Positions 4,628 to 9,812 of a DNA stretch of 9,812 nt are shown in pieces (the first letter of the stretch is position 1; each line of letters begins with the position of its first letter). The position numbers and the translations under genes were made by a program. The notes under the pieces were generated by a model. It ran no database searches. It was not told where the DNA came from and was given only the letters and a program-made list of their open reading frames with translations. This stretch comes from Chloroflexota bacterium (GTDB lineage: Bacteria > Chloroflexota > Anaerolineae > Fen-1058), in the NCBI GenBank assembly GCA_016219235.1, contig JACRBO010000748.1, positions 1-9,812 on the forward strand, written 5' to 3'.

Positions 4628-6576
4628 ACTTTCCACAGCCGCAGCACTTCGGCCACACTCCACGCCTGCGCGGCGCAGCCTTTGGGCAGATGCGGCGCGT
4701 CGCCTTCAAATACTTCGCCAATGGTGCCCAGCCCCACATCGCGCAGCTGCTGCTCGAACGGCGCCAAATAACTCAACGCGGCAGCGCGATCTTTGAAGAC
4801 CGTGTAATGTGCCTCGACGAACGGGCCGATGAGCCAGCCCCACACCGTGCCCTGATGATATGCCCCGTCGCGCGCATAGCGATCGCCCGTAAACTTGCCC
4901 TGATAATCGGCGTGGGTGGGCGCGAGTGACCGCAAGCCGAACGACGTCAGCAATTCCTTCGCGCACACATTGACCACCGACACGGCCGCAGCATGTGACA
5001 GTAACGTCGGCCTGAGCGACAGCGCAAACAATTGATTAGGCCGCAGCGCGGCGTCATTGCCAGTCGGTCCGTCGATCACGTCATACAGGTAGCCGCCTGC
5101 GGCATACCAGAAGCGTCGCGCAAAGCTGGCTGCCGCCTGTTCGGCGCGCAGGGCATAATCAGCCGCGTCATGCTCAAAGCCCAGCTGCTGCGCGAAGCGC
5201 GTCATAATCCGCAGCGCGTGAATCCACAGCGCGTTGATCTCCACCGGCTTGCCGATGCGGGGCGTCACCACCCAGTCGTCCACCTTCGCATCCATCCACG
5301 TCAACTGCACGGTCGGATCGCCACCATACAGCAGGCCATCCTTATCGACGTGAATGTTGTAGCGCGTGCCCTTGACGTGCCACGCCAGGATGTCCTGCAA
5401 AACGGGATACAGGTCGCGCACCAGGGTCCAATCGGCGGTGGCAGCCACCACCGCATCGATCGCGTGGAAATACCACAGCGTCGCATCGATCGTATTGTAC
5501 TCGGGTTTCTCGCCTTGATCAGGGAAACGATTGGGCAGCATGCCGCGATCGACAAAGGTGGCAAACGTCCGCAAGATCGTTTTGGCCACATCGTAGCGCT
5601 TCGTCGTCAGGCACAGACCCGGCAGCGCAATCATCGTGTCGCGGCCCCAATCGCCAAACCAATGATACCCCGCGATGACGCTTTTGCCGACCTCTGATCC
5701 AAACGCGCGATCGACGATAAATTGATCGGCCGCCAACACCAGCTGCCGGATCCAATCCGGCGCGTCTTCGCAGCCCGATTGTTCGATCAGCATCTTCTGG
5801 CGCTTGCGCTCGGCGTAGAGCGCCGTTTGCCAATCCAGTGAGGCATCTTCCAGCGTTGAAGCCACAAGCGCGATCGTTTCACCCGGTTCCAGCGTCACGT
5901 GGAACTGGCCCGCCGCGTACAGGTCTTCCACATCGTCCAGGCCGCGCTCGGTCTCGACGCGATGCTTGAATTTGTGATACCAGCGCTCGATGGGCGTGTA
6001 CGTGCCGTGTTCAATCGTGACAAAGTAGGGCGGCACTTCATCCAGGGCGTCCACGCGCAGGCTCGTGGGTGTGTGCGTAAGCGTGGGCACCCAATCACCG
6101 GTGGTGGAATTGTGATGATCGCGGTAGGTGCACAACACCTTCAGATCAAGGTCGATCGGATCTGTGCCGCGCGCGTGCGTGTAGGTCACAAAAGTCGTGG
6201 GCTGGCCGTGCGGCAGCCAGATGCGTTTGACCAGCTGCGCTTCGGCCAGCGCATACGTCCACGTGGGGATAGTGCCATCCAGTTGAAAGGACTCAATCAG
6301 TTTGTAAGCCGGCGGCTCGATCGAACCGTCCGCCCACTCGTTGGTGTCAAGTTTATACCCGGCCCCGCGCAGATGCGCGGTCGCCTCGATTTTTGCCACC
6401 AGCAGGGTGCGGCCTACCGGCGCGGCTAGCGCCGCTACGAGAAGGCCGTGATAACAGCGCGTATTGGCTCCGGCGACGGTACCGCAGGCATAACTGCCCT
6501 GCCCGTTGGTCACCAGCCACTCGCGGCGCAACGCCTGCTCGGCGTCGCCACAGATGTCACGCCCCAGTTCTAGCAT
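4609..6576 (-). CDS. Glycogen debranching enzyme, archaeal type (amylo-alpha-1,6-glucosidase, GH133)
   Basis: A 655-residue cytoplasmic enzyme that removes alpha-1,6 branch stubs from glycogen. The N-terminal GDE domain starts at once with REWLVTNGQGSYACGTVAG (residues 18-36) and NTRCYHGLLVA (38-48). The catalytic (alpha/alpha)6-barrel follows from about residue 275, with AGYHWFGDWGRDTMIALPG (302-320), NTIDATLWYFHA (361-372), WMDAKVDDWVVTPRIGKPVE (427-446), ARDGAYHQGTVWGWLIGPF (568-586) and GCAAQAWSVAEVLR (633-646). Acidic residues in these motifs (D309, D313, D429, E446) include the probable catalytic ones; I do not assign them individually. Length is normal for the family. ATG 6576 is preferred over GTG 6606 because GGGAAGGGG lies a few bases before it and the family's N-terminus starts there. 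Its neighbours, a CBM48 protein upstream and a PAS/GAF sensor downstream, fit glycogen mobilisation. The last residues are coded by repeat DNA. Confidence 0.95.
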   Translation of the reverse strand: MLELGRDICGDAEQALRREWLVTNGQGSYACGTVAGANTRCYHGLLVAALAAPVGRTLLVAKIEATAHLRGAGYKLDTNEWADGSIEPPAYKLIESFQLDGTIPTWTYALAEAQLVKRIWLPHGQPTTFVTYTHARGTDPIDLDLKVLCTYRDHHNSTTGDWVPTLTHTPTSLRVDALDEVPPYFVTIEHGTYTPIERWYHKFKHRVETERGLDDVEDLYAAGQFHVTLEPGETIALVASTLEDASLDWQTALYAERKRQKMLIEQSGCEDAPDWIRQLVLAADQFIVDRAFGSEVGKSVIAGYHWFGDWGRDTMIALPGLCLTTKRYDVAKTILRTFATFVDRGMLPNRFPDQGEKPEYNTIDATLWYFHAIDAVVAATADWTLVRDLYPVLQDILAWHVKGTRYNIHVDKDGLLYGGDPTVQLTWMDAKVDDWVVTPRIGKPVEINALWIHALRIMTRFAQQLGFEHDAADYALRAEQAAASFARRFWYAAGGYLYDVIDGPTGNDAALRPNQLFALSLRPTLLSHAAAVSVVNVCAKELLTSFGLRSLAPTHADYQGKFTGDRYARDGAYHQGTVWGWLIGPFVEAHYTVFKDRAAALSYLAPFEQQLRDVGLGTIGEVFEGDAPHLPKGCAAQAWSVAEVLRLWKVLTSDE

Positions 6577-6607
6577 GCTGGCCCCTTCCCATCCGAATAG
6601 AACCACA

Positions 6608-6658
6608 AAGGCACGGTGTTGCAGAGCTATTATAAATCACTCTGTAACGCCGTGCCTT
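6608..6658. repeat. Large inverted repeat (19-bp arms, 13-nt loop) between CBM48 and debranching enzyme genes
   Basis: Arms 6608-6626 and 6640-6658 are complementary along all 19 positions if two G-T pairs (6617-6649 and 6621-6645) are allowed on the plus strand. On the minus strand, which is the coding direction, those two positions become A-C mismatches. The AT-rich loop contains TATAAT on the minus strand (6634-6629). The element lies 30 nt past the CBM48 stop and 32 nt before the debranching enzyme start. It may end one transcript, protect the 3' end, or be a small dispersed palindrome. After the minus-strand stem comes TGTGGTTCT rather than a clean T-run, so it is not a textbook terminator. 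The flank on the plus strand (AACCACAAAGGCAC) resembles the intergenic repeat family AACCACAAAGACAC that I recall from other bacteria. Confidence 0.8.
6629..6634 (-). promoter_or_regulatory. Possible -10 box in the loop of the inverted repeat, upstream of the debranching enzyme gene
   Basis: TATAAT on the minus strand, about 53 nt before the start at 6576. The region 16-18 bp upstream lies in the repeat arm and has no TTGACA-like hexamer, so the box may be a chance product of an AT-rich loop. Confidence 0.25.
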
Positions 6659-6687
6659 CTGGGTTGCGTGTTAGATTAGATTGCCCG

Positions 6688-6984
6688 TTAGGTGCTCAAC
6701 ACCGAGTTATCTTCGCCGAAGCCGTTGGGCACGTAGTCGTCTGCCGCCCAATCGTTTTCCCAGCGCCCGCCGTCGATCCAGTAGCGGAACTGATACTTCT
6801 GACCGACCGGCAGATTGATCGATCCGGCAAACACACCGTCTTTCTTGCGCTTCTTCAGCAGCGTGGCGTCCTTATCCCAGCTATTGAAGTCGCCTACAAC
6901 CGATACACTTTCGGCCCCGTTCGCGGGCAGCTCAAAGGTCACCTTCACCTTCTTGCCGCTGGTCATGGCAGTCTTTTTGATCAT
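6688..6984 (-). CDS. Stand-alone CBM48 (isoamylase early-set / AMPK-type glycogen-binding) protein
   Basis: A 98-residue protein consisting of one immunoglobulin-like early-set domain of the type found in isoamylases, branching enzymes and AMPK beta subunits. It shows VKVTFELP, VSVVGDFNSWDKDAT (residues 27-41), GVFAGSINLPVGQKYQFRYW (50-69) and the closing PNGFGEDNSV (86-95). W36, Y68, W69, W75 and W79 are candidates for stacking on glucan. No catalytic domain is attached, so it is probably a glycogen-binding adaptor or carrier; its function is inferred only from the fold. ATG 6984 has a strong AGGGGAGA ribosome site about 7 nt ahead; the longer frame to 7050 runs through the promoter region and is rejected. 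The debranching enzyme gene lies downstream in the same direction, separated by the inverted repeat. Confidence 0.92.
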   Translation of the reverse strand: MIKKTAMTSGKKVKVTFELPANGAESVSVVGDFNSWDKDATLLKKRKKDGVFAGSINLPVGQKYQFRYWIDGGRWENDWAADDYVPNGFGEDNSVLST

Positions 6985-7033
6985 GGTTATTCTCCCCTCT
7001 TCTATATGAAGCAATTGCACGCAAACGGGGGTA

Positions 7034-7039
7034 ATTATA
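7034..7039 (-). promoter_or_regulatory. Candidate -10 box for the CBM48 gene
   Basis: TATAAT on the minus strand, about 50 nt before the CBM48 start and its strong ribosome site. The matching -35 is weak (TTCCCG at 18-bp spacing). It lies within 45 nt of the stop of the receiver-like gene, so the CBM48 gene could have its own promoter. Confidence 0.45.
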
Positions 7040-7075
7040 ACCGATAACACACGATCACGGGAACACCCGAACGGG

Positions 7076-7480
7076 TTATGACTTCAGTTCGACCAAAGTG
7101 TGGATTTGCTGCACCAACGCGGGCGTGTCGATGCTTTTCAGCATCACGCTGTCGGCTCCGGCTTCGCGCGCGGCCCGCACTTCGTCGGTCGCGTCAACGT
7201 AGGACGGCAGCACGATGATGGCGGCTTCGGGGCAGCGGGGCTTGATGGCCTGGCAGACCATCATGTTGAAGTGGGTGATGCGCGAAATACCCAGGATGAC
7301 GACATCCGGGCAAGTGGCGGCGACATCGGCCACGTAGTCCAGCGTACAGTCAAACGTGCCCACCACGTCAAACTGCCGGTCGACGCTGAGGCGCGGCCCC
7401 AGCGAGCGGTAGACCGCCGGGTTCTCACACATCAGGGCGATGCGGACAGTGGTAGCAGGGACATCGGGGTGAACGTTCAT
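7076..7480 (-). CDS. Degenerate single-domain response-regulator receiver (pseudo-receiver)
   Basis: A 134-residue protein with the alternating beta/alpha pattern of a CheY-like receiver: TVRIALMCENPAVYRSLGPR (residues 11-30), FDVVGTF (38-44), PDVVILGISR (58-67), AAIIVLPSYVDATDEVRAA (86-104) and AGADSVMLKSIDTPALVQQI (107-126). The position that normally carries the phospho-accepting aspartate (PDVVxxDxxxP) is glycine G64. The first acidic pair is reduced to E19. The switch Thr/Ser sits in LPSY, and only the lysine K115 is well kept. Phosphorylation in the usual way is therefore unlikely. No output domain follows. Atypical receivers are known that respond by ligand or by protein contact alone. 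ATG 7480 is preceded by no Shine-Dalgarno sequence but by TATTCT ending 7 nt upstream. It lies between pgl and the CBM48 gene; a link to carbon metabolism is only suggested by position. Confidence 0.85.
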   Translation of the reverse strand: MNVHPDVPATTVRIALMCENPAVYRSLGPRLSVDRQFDVVGTFDCTLDYVADVAATCPDVVILGISRITHFNMMVCQAIKPRCPEAAIIVLPSYVDATDEVRAAREAGADSVMLKSIDTPALVQQIHTLVELKS

Positions 7481-7487
7481 GGCAGAC

Positions 7488-7493
7488 AGAATA
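7488..7493 (-). promoter_or_regulatory. Weak -10-like box before the receiver gene
   Basis: TATTCT (4 of 6 consensus bases) on the minus strand ends 7 nt before the ATG at 7480, the same spacing as at zwf. No convincing -35 is found. It is listed because the start also lacks a ribosome site, which fits a leaderless transcript. Confidence 0.3.
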
Positions 7494-7520
7494 CCGCACT
7501 TCTACCCATTACTGGCAGTG

Positions 7521-7546
7521 CAAAATCACCTATAGGCAGGGTGATC
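7521..7546 (-). terminator. Probable intrinsic terminator of zwf-pgl
   Basis: On the minus strand GATCACC and GGTGATT can pair (six Watson-Crick pairs plus one G-U) around a 9-nt loop. The right arm runs straight into a run of T (four in a row, 7525-7522). It lies about 50 nt past the pgl stop and before the receiver gene. The stem is short, so termination may be partial. Confidence 0.45.
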
Positions 7547-7598
7547 AATGGCATAGATGTAATGATAACGTCAGGAGACTGTGAAGTGTGTTACGAAG

Positions 7599-8324
7599 TT
7601 AAGACGTGACTTCCTGCGCAGCGGCGATTTGATCGATCAGCCACGTCAAAGTGCCCGCCACGGGCTGTACGATTTGCGCCGGAAACTGATCCGGATCGAT
7701 CGGGGTGTGGGAGAAAACCGATTGGAGCGCGGCGGCTTTATCAGCCCCGGCTACGAGGAAGATCACGTGTTCCGCATGATTAATGACGGGCGGTGTCAGC
7801 GTGAGACGATAGGCTTTGAGATTTTCGACAAAGTGCCCAACCACCCAACGCTGTCCTTCGTGAATTGCGCCAGTCCCCGGAAAGAGCGAGGCCGTGTGCG
7901 CGTCGATACCCAGGCCCAACAAAACCAGATCGAAACGCGGCCACTCGACTCGGCCAAACATGGCGCGCAATTCGGCCGTGTAGTTGCTGGCCGCTTGCGT
8001 CGGATTGATCTCACCCTGCATGCGATGCACGTTTTGCTCAGGAATGGGCACATGCTTCAACAGCGCCTTGCACGCCATGCGATAGTTGCTGTCGACATCC
8101 TCGGACGACACGCAGCGCTCATCACCCCAGAAGACATGCACGTGCACCCAATCGATCGGTCGATCGATCAAGCGCGTCAACATCGCTTTCGGCGTGGCGC
8201 CGCCAGACAGCGCCACGGTGAATTGCCCGTTCGCCGTGATGGCCGATCGAGCGAGCGCCACAAACCGATCGGCTGCGGTCTGAGCGACGGCTGCCGCATC
8301 CGGCAAAATCAAGCGTTCACTCAT
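7599..8324 (-). CDS. pgl: 6-phosphogluconolactonase (DevB/Pgl type)
   Basis: A 241-residue cytoplasmic enzyme that hydrolyses 6-phosphogluconolactone to 6-phosphogluconate, the second step of the oxidative pentose-phosphate pathway. Motifs are TVALSGGATPKAML (residues 36-49), VHVFWGDERCV (62-72) with the following SNYRMA (79-84), and DLVLLGLGIDAHTASLFPG (132-150). In the last one the common GxDGHTASLFPG has Ala143's neighbour pattern D-A-H instead of D-G-H. Length matches the family. ATG 8324 is chosen because it is the family N-terminus and overlaps the zwf stop by 8 nt (ATGAGTGA). The longer frame to 8444 would lie inside the conserved zwf 3' end. The tight overlap means coupled translation with the enzyme of the preceding step. 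A likely terminator follows at 7521-7546. No gnd gene is seen in the window. Confidence 0.95.
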   Translation of the reverse strand: MSERLILPDAAAVAQTAADRFVALARSAITANGQFTVALSGGATPKAMLTRLIDRPIDWVHVHVFWGDERCVSSEDVDSNYRMACKALLKHVPIPEQNVHRMQGEINPTQAASNYTAELRAMFGRVEWPRFDLVLLGLGIDAHTASLFPGTGAIHEGQRWVVGHFVENLKAYRLTLTPPVINHAEHVIFLVAGADKAAALQSVFSHTPIDPDQFPAQIVQPVAGTLTWLIDQIAAAQEVTS

Positions 8325-9774
8325 CGGACATCCCGCACTGGCTGCGCCACTTGCGGCCATCGCCCAAAAAGCGCGTGGCCTCGTAGGGGCCCCAGGTGCC
8401 TGGCTCGTAGAAGAACAACGGCACGCGACCGGTTTCCCAGGCACTCAGGACCGGATCGATGGCCCGCCAGGCCAGCTCGATTTCATCGGAACGCGTAAAC
8501 AGGGCGGCATCCCCCTGGATGGCGTCGAGGATTAGCCGCTCGTAGGCCTCGGGCAATGGGGCGTGAATGTCGTCAACGTAGCGCATGTCCATGTCGACGG
8601 TCTGCCGCTTCATACCCGCGCCGGGGACTTTGGCATCAAAACGCAGATGCATGCCTTCATCGGGCTGGATGCACAGCGACAACACGTTGGGCGTGAGCTG
8701 CTCACCCGTCTCCAACGGGAATAGCGAATGCGGCGGGCGCTTGAATTCGATGGAAATTTCAGTGGTTTTGTCGGCCAGTTGTTTGCCGGTGCGCAGGAAA
8801 AACGGCACGCCCTGCCAGCGCCAGTTATCGATAAACAACTTCATGGCTGCATACGTGGGCGTCTTGCTCTTGGCCGTGACGCCCTTTTCCGTGCGATAGC
8901 CGAGGTACTGGCCCGTCATGGTATCGGCCAGTTGAATAGGCCGCAGCGCCTGCAAAATCTTCATTTTCTCATCGCGCAGCGCGCGAGCGTCGAAAGCGTA
9001 GGGCGGCTCCATCGCCATGAAGGTCAGCAGTTGCAGCATGTGATTTTGCAGCATGTCGCGGCCCACACCGGCGGTGTCGTAGTAGCCGGCGCGCGACTCG
9101 ACGCCCACTGTTTCGGCGACCGTCAGCTGCACGTGATCGATGTAGTTGCGATTCCAGACCGGCTCGAAGATGGCGTTGGCAAAGCGGAAGACGATGAGGT
9201 TTTGGACGGTCTCTTTGCCCAGGTAATGATCGATGCGATACACCTGATCTTCAAAGAAGACCTGATGCACTTCTTCGTTCAGCGCCACCGCCGATTGGAG
9301 GTCGCGCCCGAACGGTTTCTCGATGATGATGCGCGCCCAGCCCGCCGGATTGTGATTAAGGCCGGCTTCGCCCAGATGCTTGACGATGGCCGGATACGCA
9401 TCGGGCGGGGTGGCCAGGTAGAACAATCGGTTGGCCGACGCCCCGCCCAGTTGGTCGATCTTAGTCGCAAGACTGGGATAGCCGTCGGCTTGATCGAACT
9501 CAGAACGATGATAGTGCAGGTTGGCCGCAAATTGCTCCCACCGAGCCTGATCGAACGGCAGCCGACCGAATTGCTGCAAGCCGCTCAGCATCTCGGCCCG
9601 AAACATCTGATCGGTCCAGTCGCGGCGCGCAAAGCCGATGATGTTGAATTGCTCCGGCAGCAGTCCCTCGGCCCACAGTGTGTACAGGGCGGGTACAATC
9701 TTGCGGTGCGTCAAATCGCCGGTCGCGCCAAAAATGACGATGGTAAATGGAAGCAGGGATTTAGAGTTTGACAT
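8317..9774 (-). CDS. zwf: Glucose-6-phosphate 1-dehydrogenase
   Basis: A 485-residue cytoplasmic enzyme oxidising glucose 6-phosphate to 6-phosphogluconolactone with reduction of NADP+ (or NAD+), the entry to the oxidative pentose-phosphate pathway. The Rossmann nucleotide motif is FGATGDLTHRK (residues 15-25). EKPFGRDL (152-159) and the signature RIDHYLGKE (180-188) give the substrate site. H245 in QNHMLQLL corresponds to the catalytic base by position. MKLFIDNWRWQGVPFFLRTGK (311-331) and IQPDEGMHLRF (369-379) are C-terminal domain landmarks. Length is normal. ATG 9774 is preferred to a GTG at 9810: the shorter form begins at the usual place, and a -35/-10 pair lies in the upstream extension. 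No ribosome site precedes ATG 9774, so translation may be leaderless. The gene overlaps pgl by 8 nt. No opcA-like partner gene is present in the window. Confidence 0.97.
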   Translation of the reverse strand: MSNSKSLLPFTIVIFGATGDLTHRKIVPALYTLWAEGLLPEQFNIIGFARRDWTDQMFRAEMLSGLQQFGRLPFDQARWEQFAANLHYHRSEFDQADGYPSLATKIDQLGGASANRLFYLATPPDAYPAIVKHLGEAGLNHNPAGWARIIIEKPFGRDLQSAVALNEEVHQVFFEDQVYRIDHYLGKETVQNLIVFRFANAIFEPVWNRNYIDHVQLTVAETVGVESRAGYYDTAGVGRDMLQNHMLQLLTFMAMEPPYAFDARALRDEKMKILQALRPIQLADTMTGQYLGYRTEKGVTAKSKTPTYAAMKLFIDNWRWQGVPFFLRTGKQLADKTTEISIEFKRPPHSLFPLETGEQLTPNVLSLCIQPDEGMHLRFDAKVPGAGMKRQTVDMDMRYVDDIHAPLPEAYERLILDAIQGDAALFTRSDEIELAWRAIDPVLSAWETGRVPLFFYEPGTWGPYEATRFLGDGRKWRSQCGMSDE

Positions 9775-9781
9775 ATGAGAG

Positions 9782-9810
9782 AGTATAACCCACCGGGGAT
9801 AGTCCGGCAA
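9782..9810 (-). promoter_or_regulatory. Promoter of zwf-pgl, leaderless type
   Basis: On the minus strand TTGCCG (9810-9805; 4 of 6) and TATACT (9787-9782; 5 of 6) are separated by exactly 17 bp. The -10 box ends 7 nt before the zwf ATG, so transcription should begin at or within a base or two of the start codon. There is no Shine-Dalgarno sequence, which agrees with this. It is the best-formed promoter in the window. Confidence 0.65.
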
Positions 9811-9812
9811 CC

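Noticed and set aside
5032..5697. Plus-strand open frame of 221 codons opposite the debranching enzyme gene
   Set aside because: It is antisense to catalytic motifs of the enzyme, and its composition is typical of a shadow frame with no domain signal.
6608..6658. Terminal inverted repeats of an insertion sequence
   Set aside because: The arms are 13 nt apart, with no transposase and no target duplication visible. It is a palindrome, not the ends of an element.
6608..6658. Riboswitch in front of the debranching enzyme gene
   Set aside because: It is one simple hairpin with no conserved multi-helix core of a known class, and it pairs better on the opposite strand.
8728..9771. Plus-strand open frame of 347 codons opposite zwf
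   Set aside because: It is antisense to a fully conserved zwf and rich in Arg/His/Gln as expected of a shadow frame. It has no recognisable domain and no ribosome site.

Overview
The window is a stretch of bacterial chromosome with roughly 58% G+C in which every convincing gene reads leftward on the minus strand. The gene mix (archaeal-type glycogen debranching enzyme, stand-alone CBM48 protein, PAS/GAF sensor, zwf-pgl pair, DUF990-type ABC-2 exporter), the short-unit tandem repeats between genes and the mix of Shine-Dalgarno-led and apparently leaderless starts remind me of Chloroflexota. That placement is an inference from recollection, not a measured result. I see no transposase, integrase, CRISPR array, rRNA or tRNA.

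Right part (about 6577-9812): carbon metabolism. In transcription order: zwf (glucose-6-phosphate dehydrogenase), overlapping by 8 nt with pgl (6-phosphogluconolactonase); a weak hairpin-plus-T-run terminator; a single-domain receiver-like protein that has lost its phospho-acceptor aspartate; and a 98-residue stand-alone CBM48 (glycogen-binding) protein. A 19-bp inverted repeat then separates these from the next unit. zwf has a recognisable -35/-10 promoter whose -10 box ends 7 nt before the start codon, which suggests leaderless mRNA.

Middle part (about 3143-6576): the glycogen debranching enzyme and, 26 nt behind it, a PAS-PAS-GAF protein with no output domain. A tandem array of 7-nt repeats covers the end of the first gene and the gap. 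Together with the right part this suggests glycogen mobilisation feeding the oxidative pentose-phosphate pathway, with two unusual sensory proteins nearby.

Left part (about 1-3085): a minimal nucleotidyltransferase/HEPN pair of toxin-antitoxin type, overlapping by 32 nt. Eighteen nucleotides after the HEPN stop, in the same reading frame, comes a double-headed MerR-type regulator. After a repeat-filled 220-bp gap comes an ABC-2 exporter: the ATPase, overlapping by ATGA with a permease that runs off the left edge. A second permease probably lies outside the window.

Accessory-looking signals are the NTase/HEPN/MerR cassette, three short-unit tandem repeat arrays, the large inverted repeat before the debranching enzyme gene, and a strong apparent excess of the palindrome CGATCG.
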